A DNA stretch of 64,000 bases from Limosilactobacillus reuteri (GCF_020784725.1 NZ_JAJGTZ010000044.1:62001-126000); one strand, 5' to 3'; counted from the stretch's first letter, positions 29,033-38,866 are shown. Made by a program: numbers and translations. Notes: generated from the sequence alone by a model not told the origin.

Positions 29033-29521
29033 ATGAGTGAGCTGAATTTAATCTGGGCGGAAGATTTAAATGGCTGGATTGGCAAAGACAATACAATTCC
29101 ATGGCATGTTTCTGCCGATATGAAGCATTTTAAGACAAAGACTACTGGGCACCCAATTATAATGGGACGAAGAACTTTTGCCTCGCTTGGTAATAAACCG
29201 TTGCCTAAGCGGGAAAATATTGTGCTTACCAGTCAGAACATAGATGCTGAAGGAGTGAAGGTCGTTCATACTTTGGCTGCCCTTAAAGAATATCTTAGAG
29301 CAAATCCAAACGAATATTTTGTAATCGGCGGGGCAACCATCTATCAGCAATTACTCCCAATGGCGACAAAGCTAACACGAACGGTGATAAATAAGCAAAT
29401 TGTTGGAGATACAAAAATGCCAACGATCGATTATGACCGTTGGCACTTAGTAAATCACAATAATTATGAAAAAGATGCTCAGCTAGTTTGTCGTTTTGAA
29501 GAATGGGAACTAAACGTATAA
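29033..29521 (+). CDS. folA: Dihydrofolate reductase
   Basis: A 162-residue enzyme that reduces dihydrofolate with NADPH and is the target of trimethoprim. WAEDLNGWIGKDNTIPWHVSADMKHFK contains the catalytic acid Asp29 (quoted parts are contiguous at residues 8-34). HPIIMGRRTFASLG and FVIGGATIYQQLLP are the NADPH-binding pieces. It is coupled to thyA 15 bases upstream. Its last 12 bases overlap the end of the convergent trhA gene. Confidence 0.97.
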   Translation: MSELNLIWAEDLNGWIGKDNTIPWHVSADMKHFKTKTTGHPIIMGRRTFASLGNKPLPKRENIVLTSQNIDAEGVKVVHTLAALKEYLRANPNEYFVIGGATIYQQLLPMATKLTRTVINKQIVGDTKMPTIDYDRWHLVNHNNYEKDAQLVCRFEEWELNV

Positions 29522-30154
29522 GAGAATTGAGAAATACATTAATATCGTTCCGATGAGGACAAAAATATGCCAAATCAAATGGGTATATGCAGTTGGTCGA
29601 CTATAGAAGAGGGCGCCAAGTGTAAAGGAGAGTCCTCCTAGTAAAAGCAATCCGAAGCCAACTGGACCAAGAGCACGCCAGAGAGGCATGAAGGCAACTA
29701 GACATAGCCAGCCCATAAGAATGTAAATAATGGTTGAATATTTACTTCTATGTTTTAACCAAATACATTTATACACGATTCCAATGATAGATAGTCCCCA
29801 AATCACTCCGAAAATTGTCCAGCCTAACCAGCCACGGATACTAACTAAACAATAGGGGGTATATGTGGCAGCAATAAGCACAAAGATCATTGAATGGTCG
29901 AGAATTTGAAAAACTCGTTTGGCTCGTGTAAAGATCAATGCATGAAATAAGGTTGACGAAAGGTAAAAAAGAATTAAAGCACTTCCGTAAATAGTAAAGG
30001 TAACAATTCGCATAGGACTACCAGTATGAACAGCTCTGATAATTAACAAGATCAAGCCAGCAATCGATAGTCCTGCTCCAATTCCATGAGTAACCGCATT
30101 ACCTATTTCTGTCAACAAAGTACGCCGATCTCTTGTTTCTTTTTGTGTATCCAT
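29510..30154 (-). CDS. trhA: Hemolysin III / TrhA family membrane protein
   Basis: A 214-residue membrane protein with about seven hydrophobic helices. EIGNAVTHGIGAGLSIAG near the N terminus and QILDHSMIFVLIAATYTPYCL hold the conserved His, Ser and Asp residues of the PAQR/HlyIII superfamily; the late His pair (AYTHLIWHIFVLIG) completes the putative metal site. In E. coli the homologue affects membrane energetics or fluidity. The start at 30154 follows AAAGGGG; an upstream in-frame start has no ribosome site. Confidence 0.92.
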   Translation of the reverse strand: MDTQKETRDRRTLLTEIGNAVTHGIGAGLSIAGLILLIIRAVHTGSPMRIVTFTIYGSALILFYLSSTLFHALIFTRAKRVFQILDHSMIFVLIAATYTPYCLVSIRGWLGWTIFGVIWGLSIIGIVYKCIWLKHRSKYSTIIYILMGWLCLVAFMPLWRALGPVGFGLLLLGGLSFTLGALFYSRPTAYTHLIWHIFVLIGTILMYFSILLYV

Positions 30155-30268
30155 CAAAAAACCCCTTTCCAAAGACCAATGAATTTTTAAAATATTTTTG
30201 TTATACTAAATAAATAGTAATTGATCCTACAAAATTAGATAAAATTGAGTATAATAGTACTTGAAATT

Positions 30269-30299
30269 AATTATCTAGTTCTCAATACTAGATAATTAT
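30269..30299 (+). repeat. Perfect inverted repeat in the degV leader
   Basis: TAATTATCTAGT (30269-30280) and ACTAGATAATTA (30288-30299) are perfect 12-bp arms around the loop TCTCAAT. It lies after a TATAAT at 30251-30256 and before the degV ribosome site, with no T-tract, so it may be an operator or a stable 5' hairpin. Confidence 0.6.
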
Positions 30300-30332
30300 A
30301 GCACAAATTGTTCAGGAAGAGTGGTAAGTTTC

Positions 30333-31175
30333 ATGGCAAAGATAAAAATTGTTTGTGACTCATCAGCAGGATTAACTGATGAAGAAATTAAAAAATATGA
30401 CATTACAATTATACCATTAAGTGTAATGATTGATGGGACGGTATACGTTGAGCGTGAAACAATTACAAACGAACAGTTCCCTGAAATGATGAAGAATGCT
30501 AAGTCACTACCAAAGACTTCCCAGCCACCAATTGGGAAGTTTGTAGATGCCTTTGATAAACTAGGCGAAGATGGCAGCGAAGTATTATGCGTTACAATGA
30601 TGGAATCAATTAGTGGGACCGCCCATGCGGCTGAACAAGCAGCTGGAATGACAAAGACAAAAGTTACAGTCTACGATTCCCAGTCAACAGATCAAGTAAT
30701 GGGCTTTGAAATAATTGAAGCCGCCCAAGTGATTGAAGCTGGTGGGAGCGTTGAAGATGCAATTGCTAAGATGAAAGAAGTACTTAGTAAATCTGAACTT
30801 TATTTGGCAATTGATAACCTTGATAATTTAGTTGCTGGTGGCCGGATTAGTAGATTTGCGGGTGCTATTTCTAATCTATTAAACATTAAGGTTATGCTCC
30901 ATGTGTATGATGGTCAGATTCATATTGAGTCCAAAGGTCGCGGCATTAAATCAATACGTAAAGAATGGGATAAGATTTTAGATGAAATGGCACGAGGACC
31001 TAAAGTTAAGCGAATTGGGATTTCTCATGTCGATGCTGGCAAAGAAGTAGAACGCTTATTAGCAAAACTAAAAGAACTTTATCCAGAAATCGATGTTACT
31101 GTTCGTGAGACAGTACCAATTATTGCAACTCACACTGGAATGGGTGCTTGTTGTTTGCTATACTATACAGAATAA
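30333..31175 (+). CDS. DegV-family fatty-acid binding protein
   Basis: A 280-residue two-domain protein of the DegV/FakB family, which holds a fatty acid for phosphorylation by a FakA-type kinase. IKIVCDSSAGLTDE at the N terminus, SQPPIGKFVDAF, and the C-terminal ETVPIIATHTGMGACCLLYY (with the conserved His-Thr-Gly) are typical. I use the ATG at 30333; a GTG at 30321 lies directly after AGGAAG. No fakA is in the window. Confidence 0.93.
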   Translation: MAKIKIVCDSSAGLTDEEIKKYDITIIPLSVMIDGTVYVERETITNEQFPEMMKNAKSLPKTSQPPIGKFVDAFDKLGEDGSEVLCVTMMESISGTAHAAEQAAGMTKTKVTVYDSQSTDQVMGFEIIEAAQVIEAGGSVEDAIAKMKEVLSKSELYLAIDNLDNLVAGGRISRFAGAISNLLNIKVMLHVYDGQIHIESKGRGIKSIRKEWDKILDEMARGPKVKRIGISHVDAGKEVERLLAKLKELYPEIDVTVRETVPIIATHTGMGACCLLYYTE

Positions 31176-31192
31176 TCTTTGATAAAAATAAG

Positions 31193-31232
31193 TGGAGGCT
31201 GAGAAAAATGGAAATTTTTCCCAGCCTCTATC
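31193..31232 (+). terminator. Terminator after degV
   Basis: TGGAGGCTGAGAAAAAT pairs with ATTTTTCCCAGCCTC with one mismatch; the tail TATCTTCTT is a poor T-tract. Confidence 0.7.
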
Positions 31233-31266
31233 TTCTTAAAATTTTAAAATAAAGGACTATAGATAG

Positions 31267-32193
31267 ATGAAAAAGTGGACTAAATGGCTATTATTATCAC
31301 TTTTGGCTATTGTGATTATTGGTGGAGGATGGTTTACTGTTAACTACTTTACAAGTTTAACTAGTAATAGTTCAAAAGTTGTCAAATCAAAGTATGTTGA
31401 AAAGAAAAATGTAAAGCTGGTTGCGCTCGGCGATTCCCTTACTCATGGTCAAGGGGATGAGACTAATAATGGTGGATACGTTGGAGTAATTAAGAAAAAA
31501 ATTGAACATCGTTATCACCAAACTAAGGTTACAACAGTCAATTACGGGGTAACAGGGGATCGGTCTGACCAGATTCTTGACCGGGTAAATCAGCAATCTC
31601 AGTTGCGCAGTGATTTACGGAGCGCGGATGTAATTACAATGACTGTTGGTGGAAACGACTTGATGCAGATCCTAGAAAAAAACGTAATGGGTTCTGAACG
31701 ACAAGTCACTAGTAGTGTGGAAAGCGGTGAAAAAACTTATCAACAAAAATTGAGTAAGCTATTTGATGCAGTTCGAAAGGAAAATCCCAAGGCCCCTATT
31801 TTTGTAATGAGTATTTATAATCCCTTCTATACCTATTTCCCAGATGTAACAATTATCAATCAGTCCATCAATCAATGGAACCAAACTACGCAAGATACAA
31901 TGAATAATTATAAATCAATGTATTTTGTGAACATTAATAAGTTGATGTCATACGGCCAATATCAGACGAAAAGTCAGCAACAACAGCTGGTTAAGGAAGA
32001 AGAAAAGGCTAACCAAGGGCAAGTCAGTCAAAAACGAGTCATTGAAATTATGAATCATAAGGATAAGAACCTTAATAAATATATTTCAACAGAAGATAAT
32101 TTTCACCCTAATCATACGGGATACGTTAAAATTGCTGACCAATTATTTAAGGTAATGCAAAAACATGATAGCTGGGAATTTACACGGAGGTAA
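31267..32193 (+). CDS. SGNH/GDSL hydrolase, membrane anchored (YpmR-like)
   Basis: A 308-residue protein with an N-terminal membrane helix (about 7-27) and an extracellular lipase-acylhydrolase domain. Block I is LVALGDSLTHGQGD with nucleophile Ser57; block III is TVGGNDL; block V is DNFHPNHTGY with the catalytic Asp/His. It matches the YpmR group, encoded beside YpmS in Firmicutes. The natural substrate is unknown; surface esterase activity is inferred. Confidence 0.9.
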   Translation: MKKWTKWLLLSLLAIVIIGGGWFTVNYFTSLTSNSSKVVKSKYVEKKNVKLVALGDSLTHGQGDETNNGGYVGVIKKKIEHRYHQTKVTTVNYGVTGDRSDQILDRVNQQSQLRSDLRSADVITMTVGGNDLMQILEKNVMGSERQVTSSVESGEKTYQQKLSKLFDAVRKENPKAPIFVMSIYNPFYTYFPDVTIINQSINQWNQTTQDTMNNYKSMYFVNINKLMSYGQYQTKSQQQQLVKEEEKANQGQVSQKRVIEIMNHKDKNLNKYISTEDNFHPNHTGYVKIADQLFKVMQKHDSWEFTRR

Positions 32194-32195
32194 AA

Positions 32196-32798
32196 ATGAA
32201 AAATTCTGAAGGAAAAAAGATTAATTGGTGGAAGTGGGCCTTTTTTTGTTTAGTTGCGCTGATTGTAATTAGTTGCGGGGTTGTATTAAATAAAGCGACT
32301 GCTCCTATGCCAGCAACAACGATGAGCAAAGCGGTAAAACCGAGTGATTCCTCGGTGACAGTTGAATTAAATAAAAAACAGGTGAATGCTTTAGCTGCTA
32401 ATTATTTGAATCAGTTTTTAAAAGGGCAAAAGATCCGTTATGATTTTATTGTTGGCGATCAGTATGCTACCCTGACAGGGAATACTAAGTTTCTAGGAGC
32501 TAAGGTACGATTTGCCATTAACTTTATTCCCGAACGGTTAAATAATGGAAATGTCTTGTTGCGCGCTAAGGGACTTTCAGTTGGACGGTTAAATATCCCG
32601 ATCAAATTTGTGATGGGTTACATTGCAAAGAATTATAATATTCCTAAATGGGTAACAATTAATCCACAAAAGAAGACAGTTTTATTAGATCTTAACCGTT
32701 ATAGCAAGCATCGTTCTCTTAAGTACTCAGCTCAGGAAATTAACATGCAAGAAGGACGGTTTAAGTTTTTAATCACAGTCCCAACAAGCAATGAATAA
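32196..32798 (+). CDS. YpmS-family (DUF2140) membrane-anchored protein
   Basis: A 200-residue protein with one N-terminal helix (about 12-31) and an extracellular beta-rich domain. The pattern VELNKKQVNALAANYLNQFL and the later LLRAKGLSVGRLNIPIKFVMGYI are characteristic of DUF2140/YpmS. Function is unknown. It starts two bases after the SGNH hydrolase gene, so the two surface proteins are made together. Confidence 0.87.
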   Translation: MKNSEGKKINWWKWAFFCLVALIVISCGVVLNKATAPMPATTMSKAVKPSDSSVTVELNKKQVNALAANYLNQFLKGQKIRYDFIVGDQYATLTGNTKFLGAKVRFAINFIPERLNNGNVLLRAKGLSVGRLNIPIKFVMGYIAKNYNIPKWVTINPQKKTVLLDLNRYSKHRSLKYSAQEINMQEGRFKFLITVPTSNE

Positions 32799-32816
32799 AT
32801 ATTGGAGGAAATTAAA

Positions 32817-33038
32817 ATGAGAATGAGTTTTTATCAGTTTTTAATGACTCAACGAAATCCGAATAGCGCAGATGAAGTTCAACAGTTTGCAAACAATGCT
32901 TTTTTAGATACTACTTTCCCTAAGCATTCAGAGGATTTTGATGAAGTTTCGCACTATCTAGAAGAGAATGCCGACTATTTGCCATCGATGACAATTTTTG
33001 ATGAAGCATGGCAACGGTATATTGATGCAATGAATTAA
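32817..33038 (+). CDS. YozE-family (UPF0346) small protein
   Basis: A 73-residue soluble protein with the YozE SAM-like fold pattern: [13 protein letters not shown] at the start, [21 protein letters not shown] in the middle, and FDEAWQRYI at the end. Function is unknown. GGAGGAA at 32804-32810 precedes the ATG at 32817 by 6 bases; the ATG at 32823 is the alternative start. Confidence 0.88.
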   Translation: MRMSFYQFLMTQRNPNSADEVQQFANNAFLDTTFPKHSEDFDEVSHYLEENADYLPSMTIFDEAWQRYIDAMN

Positions 33039-33059
33039 AAGAGAAAGGGAGAAAGTTAA

Positions 33060-33932
33060 ATGGCAACAATTCAATGGTTTCCAGGACACATGGCAAAAGC
33101 ATTACGACAAATTCGTGAGCAAATGTCATTAGTTGATATTTTATTTGAGCTAGTTGATGCTCGTGTCCCTTATTCGTCGCAAAATCCAGAAGTGGCACTA
33201 GCTGCAGGAGAAAAGCCAAAACTTTTGATTATGACAAAGACAGACCTGGCAGACCAGAAACGATTAAATGAATGGACTAAATACTTTGAGCAACATAATC
33301 AACCAGTTCTTGCCCTCGATTCACGACAAAATAATGTGGCAAAAGTTGTAACGGCTAAAAGTAAAGAAATATTAAAAGATAAATTAGCAGAAGAAAGAGC
33401 TAAGGGGATGAAAAAGAGGCCAATTCGGGCAATGTGTGTTGGTGTTCCTAATGTGGGGAAATCCACTCTTTTAAATCACTTAGTAAAAAAGAACGTTGCG
33501 GCTACTGGAAATCGTCCAGGAGTTACTACTGGGCAACAATGGTTACGGTCATCAGCAGAATTGGAATTACTCGATACTCCTGGTGTCCTTTGGCATAAAT
33601 TTGCTACTCCTAAACAAGGGTTAATGTTGGCTTTAACAGGCGCAATTAAAGATAGCTTATACGCAAAGGACGATGTAGCATTGTTTGCCCTCGATTATTT
33701 GCGGCAACACCAGCCAGAATTATTAAAACAACGTTACCACTTAACTGATGCCGAGCTAGATGAATCGGTTGCCAATCCAGATTTACTATTAACGATTACT
33801 GCTAAAATGGGTTTTCGTGATGATTATGATCGAGCTAGTGAACGGTTGATTTTTGACTTGCGAAAAGGGAAATTAGGACCAATTACTTTGGAAGTACCAG
33901 TTGATCTAAACGAGGATGGACTAAATGAATAA
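33060..33932 (+). CDS. rbgA: Ribosome biogenesis GTPase RbgA (YlqF)
   Basis: A 290-residue circularly permuted GTPase required for late 50S assembly. It begins IQWFPGHMAKALRQI; the G4 motif (MTKTDLAD) comes before G1 ([12 protein letters not shown]) and G3 (LLDTPGVL), which is the permuted order. The C-terminal RNA-binding region has GFRDDYDRASERLI. It overlaps rnhB by 8 bases, the usual rbgA-rnhB pairing. Confidence 0.96.
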   Translation: MATIQWFPGHMAKALRQIREQMSLVDILFELVDARVPYSSQNPEVALAAGEKPKLLIMTKTDLADQKRLNEWTKYFEQHNQPVLALDSRQNNVAKVVTAKSKEILKDKLAEERAKGMKKRPIRAMCVGVPNVGKSTLLNHLVKKNVAATGNRPGVTTGQQWLRSSAELELLDTPGVLWHKFATPKQGLMLALTGAIKDSLYAKDDVALFALDYLRQHQPELLKQRYHLTDAELDESVANPDLLLTITAKMGFRDDYDRASERLIFDLRKGKLGPITLEVPVDLNEDGLNE

Positions 33933-34695
33933 GGAAACCATTAGTCAAATTAAGACCCGTTTACAAACTATTACAGATACAACTGATCCTTACTTGCAGA
34001 CTATTCGTGATGATTCGCGAAAGGGTGTTCAAACGGCAATTCAGCAATTTGAGCGCCGAATTGCTCGGCAAAAGGAAGCTAAAGAGGCGTTCAAAAAGCG
34101 GTTCAAATATGAAAATTACTACTGGGAAAATGGATGCCAGTATGTTGCAGGAATGGATGAAGTAGGGAGAGGACCGTTGGCTGGACCGGTGGTTACTTGT
34201 GCAGTAATTTTAAATGCAGATTTTGACCTGATAGGGGTAACAGATTCCAAACAATTAACTAGGCATGAACGGGAAAATTTGTATTTACGGATTGTTGATG
34301 AGGCAGTTGAAGTCAGCATCGCGGTGAATGATGCGCCAGTGATTGATCAAATGAATATTTATGCTGCTACCCAGAATGCAATGATTCAAGCAGTTAACCG
34401 CCTTCACCATCGGCCAGACCATCTGATCGTTGATGCTGTTCCGTTAGCAATTGATATTCCTCAGACAACCTTAATTAAAGGGGATCAAAAGAGTATTAGT
34501 GTTGCTGCGGCTAGCATTGTCGCGAAAGAATACCGAGATCACTTAATGCGAGACTATGACTATGTTTATCCAGGGTATGGTTTTGCACAAAATATGGGTT
34601 ATGGGACCAGAGAACATTTAGCCGGCTTAGAAAAAATGGGAGCAACTCCTATTCATCGACGTTCTTTTAATCCTGTTCCAAAATATTTAAATTAA
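33925..34695 (+). CDS. rnhB: Ribonuclease HII
   Basis: A 256-residue endonuclease that removes ribonucleotides from RNA/DNA hybrids. VAGMDEVGRGPLAGPVV has the first acidic pair (Asp78, Glu79), and LIVDAVPL and the later GDQKSISVAAASIVAKEYRD supply the rest of the site. The N-terminal 70 residues are an extra basic helical extension common in Firmicute RNase HII. Confidence 0.96.
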   Translation: MNKETISQIKTRLQTITDTTDPYLQTIRDDSRKGVQTAIQQFERRIARQKEAKEAFKKRFKYENYYWENGCQYVAGMDEVGRGPLAGPVVTCAVILNADFDLIGVTDSKQLTRHERENLYLRIVDEAVEVSIAVNDAPVIDQMNIYAATQNAMIQAVNRLHHRPDHLIVDAVPLAIDIPQTTLIKGDQKSISVAAASIVAKEYRDHLMRDYDYVYPGYGFAQNMGYGTREHLAGLEKMGATPIHRRSFNPVPKYLN

Positions 34696-34744
34696 AAATG
34701 CATTTTCAAAAAGCTTTCGTATATAAATATAGGGAGGCTTTTTT

Positions 34745-35620
34745 ATGTTACAAGTAAACGATTTTCTATTACGTTTAAGTTTATGTCGCGGGATTGGCTT
34801 AGTTTCAAAGTATCGTCTATGGGAGTGTGCTCAACAGGCACGATGCTTTAATAATATTAACTATTTGATTGATCATGCAAATATTAGCTTGCGAAGTGCA
34901 TCATCATTAAAAAATAACTGGACAAGTCCAGAACTTGATCAAGCAGTGGCCTTAAATAGGCAGGAAAAGTTTATTACGATTGTGGATCCATTATACCCGA
35001 TGCCCTTGAAAGAGACGTACTGTCCGCCCTTAGTTTTGTTTTATCGTGGTAATTTGAGTTTGCTTCATCAACCTTCAATTGGTGTTGTTGGCACTAGACA
35101 AATAACTAATTATGGACAGAGCGCTTTACGGGGATTATTACCACCAATAATTAAGCGGCAAATAGTAGTAATCAGCGGATTAGCTCAAGGAGTAGATGGT
35201 TTTAGCCATGAACTTGCGCTAAAACATGGTGGCCTTACTATTGGAGTGATTGGGACAGGTTTAGATCAAGCTTACCCACGAAATCACCACGCTCTTCAAG
35301 ATGAAGTTGCCAGACAAGGATTAGTAATTTCTGAGTATGGGCGGGGCGAACCACCTGTGGCTTATCACTTTCCAGAAAGGAACCGAATTATTGCAGGTTT
35401 AAGCGAAGTGGTTTTGGTTGTCGAGGCAAAGAAACGGAGTGGGAGTTTAATCACGGCTAATATCGGCTTAGATGAAAATCGGTCGGTATGTGCTATTCCT
35501 GGAAGGATTGATGCTCCTTTATCAGTAGGATGTAACAGTTTAATCGCAGCTGGCGCGAAACCAATTCTCAGCGCCCAAGATCTGCTAGATGAGTTTCAGC
35601 TGTATGATTCGAAGGCTTGA
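34745..35620 (+). CDS. dprA: DNA-processing protein DprA
   Basis: A 291-residue protein that loads RecA on incoming single-stranded DNA during transformation. The Rossmann-like core shows IGVVGTRQITNYGQ, VISGLAQGVDGFSHELAL and IGVIGTGLDQAYPRNH, and the later GSLITANIGLDENRSVCAIPG is typical. The C-terminal winged helix of longer DprA proteins is not evident. The ribosome site GGGAGG is inside a weak hairpin with the rnhB 3' region. Confidence 0.94.
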   Translation: MLQVNDFLLRLSLCRGIGLVSKYRLWECAQQARCFNNINYLIDHANISLRSASSLKNNWTSPELDQAVALNRQEKFITIVDPLYPMPLKETYCPPLVLFYRGNLSLLHQPSIGVVGTRQITNYGQSALRGLLPPIIKRQIVVISGLAQGVDGFSHELALKHGGLTIGVIGTGLDQAYPRNHHALQDEVARQGLVISEYGRGEPPVAYHFPERNRIIAGLSEVVLVVEAKKRSGSLITANIGLDENRSVCAIPGRIDAPLSVGCNSLIAAGAKPILSAQDLLDEFQLYDSKA

Positions 35621-35669
35621 TTTCTGGTGAGAAGTTGATTAAAATATTTTGTTCAGTTAGAGATTATAT

Positions 35670-35699
35670 TTGACAGATGGTAGTCAAATGGATTAATAA
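35670..35699 (+). promoter_or_regulatory. Likely promoter of topA
   Basis: TTGACA at 35670-35675, then TAATAA at 35694-35699 after 18 bases. The -35 is perfect; the -10 is approximate. Confidence 0.5.
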
Positions 35700-35741
35700 T
35701 ATTATTGAATGAAATATTAAAAATGTTAGGAGCCTACCAGA

Positions 35742-37862
35742 ATGGCAACCAAAACAACCAAATCAACGGCGAAAAAGACAACTCGTCGCCGTTCAAAAAT
35801 TAAAAAAAATCTGGTGATCGTGGAGTCACCATCAAAGGCAAAAACAATCGGTAAATTTTTAGGCCGGTCCTATAAGGTTGTGGCTAGTTTAGGCCATATT
35901 CGGGACTTACCAAAAAGCCGGATGGGGGTAGATATTGAAAATGACTACACCCCTGATTACATTTCAATTCGGGGGAAGGGTGATGTAATTAAGGAACTAC
36001 GGAAGGACGCTAAAAATGCGAAAGCCGTATATCTTGCATCTGACCCGGACCGTGAAGGGGAAGCAATTGCCTGGCATGTTTCAAATATTTTAAAGCTTGA
36101 CGATGATCAAAAGAACCGGGTTACCTTTAATGAAATTACTAAGGATGCGGTTAAAGAAGCTTTTAAGGAACCCCGAGAAATTAATATGGATCTCGTGGAT
36201 GCCCAACAGGCACGACGGGTATTAGATCGATTAGTTGGATATTCAATTAGCCCAATTTTATGGAAGAAAGTTAAAAAAGGCTTAAGTGCTGGTCGTGTGC
36301 AATCAGTTGCCCTTTATCTGATTATTCAACGTGAAAATGAAATTAAAAACTTCAAACCAGAGGAATACTGGACAATTGATGCTGATTTCAAGAAGGACAA
36401 AGAAGAATTTAAGGCTAGTTTTTACGGTGAAAATGGTAAAAAGGTTTCCTTGAAGAATAATGATGACGTGCAAGCAATCCTTTCTAAACTTGATAAAAAG
36501 AAAGACTTTGATGTTACTAAGGTGACGAAAAAAGAACGTCGTCGGCAACCACAGCCACCATATACGACCTCGACTATGCAACAAGACGCCAACCGTCGTT
36601 TGAACTTCCGAACACGAAAGACAATGATGGCAGCACAAATGTTATATGAAGGAATCGACATTAAAGAAGGGGCGCCAGTTGGGTTAATTACCTATATGCG
36701 GACGGACTCGACTCGGGTAGCCTCAATTGCTAAGCATGAAGCGTCTAACTATATTCATGAAAACTATGGAGCGGAATATGCGGCAATAAAGCCGGTTAAG
36801 GGAAAATTACCTGAAGGAGCACAAGATGCTCACGAAGCTATCCGGCCAACTTCAGTTTACCGGACACCAGCTAAAATGAAGCAATATTTAACTCCTGACC
36901 AATATAAACTTTATAATTTGATTTGGTCACGGTTTGTAGCTAGTCAAATGACTGCAGAAGTAATTGATACGATGAGTATTAACCTTCAGCAAAATGGGGT
37001 CGATTTCCGTGCAAATGGATCAAAAGTTAAGTTCCCTGGATTTACGAAAGTATATAAACGAGGAACTGAAAAAGATAACTTATTGCCAGAATTAACTGAA
37101 GGTGACAAAGCAAAAATGATAAAGGACGATCCGGCCCAGCACTTTACCCAGCCGCCTGCTCGTTATACAGAAGCGGCTCTTATTAAAACCTTGGAAGAAA
37201 ATGGCGTCGGTCGTCCATCAACCTATGCTCCAACTCTTGATACGATTCAGCGCCGTTATTATGTACGCCTTGTATCACGCCACTTTGAGCCAACTGAATT
37301 GGGTGAAATTGTCAATCGAATTATCGAAAAGCAATTTCCTGATATTGTCAATGTCCAATTTACTGCCGATATTGAAGGAAAGCTTGATGAGATCGAAGAA
37401 GGGAAGCAAAACTGGATTAATGTTGTTGATAAATTCTATCAACCATTCTCAAAAGAAGTTGATACAGCTGAAGAAGAGGTTGATAAGATTGAGATGAAGG
37501 ATGAGCTTGCTGGAACAGATTGTGAAATTTGCGGGGCCCCAATGGTTATTAAAATGGGACGTTATGGTAAATTTTATGCATGTTCTCGCTTCCCAAATTG
37601 TCGGAATACCAAAGCGATTGTAAAAGATACCGGAATTACATGTCCAAAGTGTGGACAAGGAACGGTTGTTGAACGAAAGTCAAAGAAAAACCGAACTTTC
37701 TATGGCTGTTCTCGTTATCCAGATTGTGACTTTGTTTCATGGGATAAACCGATTGGACGTAATTGCCCTAAGGATGGCCATTTCCTTGTTGAAAAGAAAG
37801 TTAAGGGCGGCAAACAGGTTGTCTGTCCAAATGGAGATTACCAAGAAGAAGTTCAGAAGTAA
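35742..37862 (+). CDS. topA: DNA topoisomerase I
   Basis: A 706-residue type IA topoisomerase that relaxes negative supercoils. The Toprim domain shows [17 protein letters not shown] and [13 protein letters not shown]; the active-site tyrosine is Tyr318 in [12 protein letters not shown]. Two C4 zinc ribbons follow ([21 protein letters not shown] and [23 protein letters not shown], each beginning of a longer motif), and a third C-terminal ribbon ([12 protein letters not shown] onward) has only two of four cysteines. Basic N terminus. dprA-topA is a conserved order; the trmFO-xerC-hslVU genes often found next are absent. Confidence 0.97.
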   Translation: MATKTTKSTAKKTTRRRSKIKKNLVIVESPSKAKTIGKFLGRSYKVVASLGHIRDLPKSRMGVDIENDYTPDYISIRGKGDVIKELRKDAKNAKAVYLASDPDREGEAIAWHVSNILKLDDDQKNRVTFNEITKDAVKEAFKEPREINMDLVDAQQARRVLDRLVGYSISPILWKKVKKGLSAGRVQSVALYLIIQRENEIKNFKPEEYWTIDADFKKDKEEFKASFYGENGKKVSLKNNDDVQAILSKLDKKKDFDVTKVTKKERRRQPQPPYTTSTMQQDANRRLNFRTRKTMMAAQMLYEGIDIKEGAPVGLITYMRTDSTRVASIAKHEASNYIHENYGAEYAAIKPVKGKLPEGAQDAHEAIRPTSVYRTPAKMKQYLTPDQYKLYNLIWSRFVASQMTAEVIDTMSINLQQNGVDFRANGSKVKFPGFTKVYKRGTEKDNLLPELTEGDKAKMIKDDPAQHFTQPPARYTEAALIKTLEENGVGRPSTYAPTLDTIQRRYYVRLVSRHFEPTELGEIVNRIIEKQFPDIVNVQFTADIEGKLDEIEEGKQNWINVVDKFYQPFSKEVDTAEEEVDKIEMKDELAGTDCEICGAPMVIKMGRYGKFYACSRFPNCRNTKAIVKDTGITCPKCGQGTVVERKSKKNRTFYGCSRYPDCDFVSWDKPIGRNCPKDGHFLVEKKVKGGKQVVCPNGDYQEEVQK

Positions 37863-37897
37863 AAATGTTGCACTTGTTTTACTTAATTTTTTATTGA

Positions 37898-37941
37898 AAA
37901 GGGTTCCAAAATCTGCTATTGTGCGTTTGGAACCTTTTTTA
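37898..37941 (+). terminator. Terminator after topA
   Basis: AAAAGGGTTCCAAA pairs with TTTGGAACCTTTTTT over 11-13 bases, with a T6 tail. Confidence 0.93.
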
Positions 37942-37985
37942 TATACTTAATGTTAAACGATTATCAATTGAAGGGATCGATAACA

Positions 37986-38864
37986 ATGATTACTTTACAA
38001 AACCAACAATTAACTGTGCAAATTGATGAATTAGGTGCTCAATTACATAGTATTAAACGGCAGGATAACGAAATCGAATACTTATGGCAGGGGGATCCCG
38101 CTTCATGGAATCGCCAAGCGCCAATCCTTTTTCCGTTCGTGGGCCGCTTAAAAGATGATCAATATCAATATGGCAACCAAACTTATCATCAAACGCAACA
38201 TGGTTTTGCACGTGATCGAAAATTCCAAGTTATTGAGCAAACACCATCGATGGTTGTGATGGAAGAGCATGATGATAGTGAAACTAAGAAGGTATTTCCT
38301 TTTTCATTTAGTCTTCAGGTAAAATTCGAATTAGTTGTTGATAAGGTTGAAATCAGCTATGCGGTAAAAAACCCGAGTGGAGATGAAACCTTAATCTATG
38401 CTATTGGAGCACATCCTGGTTTTAATATGCCATTAACTGGTGCCGGGAATTTTGAACAAACAGAATTAAGCGTTAAACCGGCAACAGAATATTCACGGAT
38501 CGTTTTAGATGGCTCCTATAACGATTCAGCTCATCCGCAATTGATTGATATGAAGGAGTCGTTATCACTTAATCATGATCTTTTTAACAAGGATGCTATT
38601 ATTTTCAAAACAGATGGCGGCCATTTTACAGCCAAATTAACAGATACTGTTGCTAATCATGGGGTCGTAGTTGATACCTTTAATACGGAATATGTAGGAG
38701 TTTGGTCGCAGTATCCAAGTACAGCTCCATTTGTATGTGTAGAACCATGGTGGGGAATAGCAGATAATGTCAATGCTGATGGGCTGCTCCTTCATAAGCA
38801 AGGGATGCATCGTCTTGCACCAAATGAAACAGATAATTATCACTTTAGTATTAAGCCATTTTAA
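37986..38864 (+). CDS. Aldose 1-epimerase family protein (LacX-like)
   Basis: A 292-residue sugar epimerase of the galactose mutarotase superfamily. ITLQNQQLTVQIDELGAQLHSI at the start, FPFVGRLKDDQY, HGFARDRKF (catalytic-type His) and IGAHPGFNMPL are shared with LacX-like proteins. It probably interconverts alpha and beta anomers of a hexose or hexose phosphate. The ATG at 37986 has AAGGGAT upstream. It stands alone between two terminators. Confidence 0.88.
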   Translation: MITLQNQQLTVQIDELGAQLHSIKRQDNEIEYLWQGDPASWNRQAPILFPFVGRLKDDQYQYGNQTYHQTQHGFARDRKFQVIEQTPSMVVMEEHDDSETKKVFPFSFSLQVKFELVVDKVEISYAVKNPSGDETLIYAIGAHPGFNMPLTGAGNFEQTELSVKPATEYSRIVLDGSYNDSAHPQLIDMKESLSLNHDLFNKDAIIFKTDGGHFTAKLTDTVANHGVVVDTFNTEYVGVWSQYPSTAPFVCVEPWWGIADNVNADGLLLHKQGMHRLAPNETDNYHFSIKPF

Positions 38865-38866
38865 CG

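Noticed and set aside
36303-36661. Two overlapping minus-strand frames (111 and 79 residues) inside topA
   Set aside because: Antisense to a well-conserved coding region, with no start signals.
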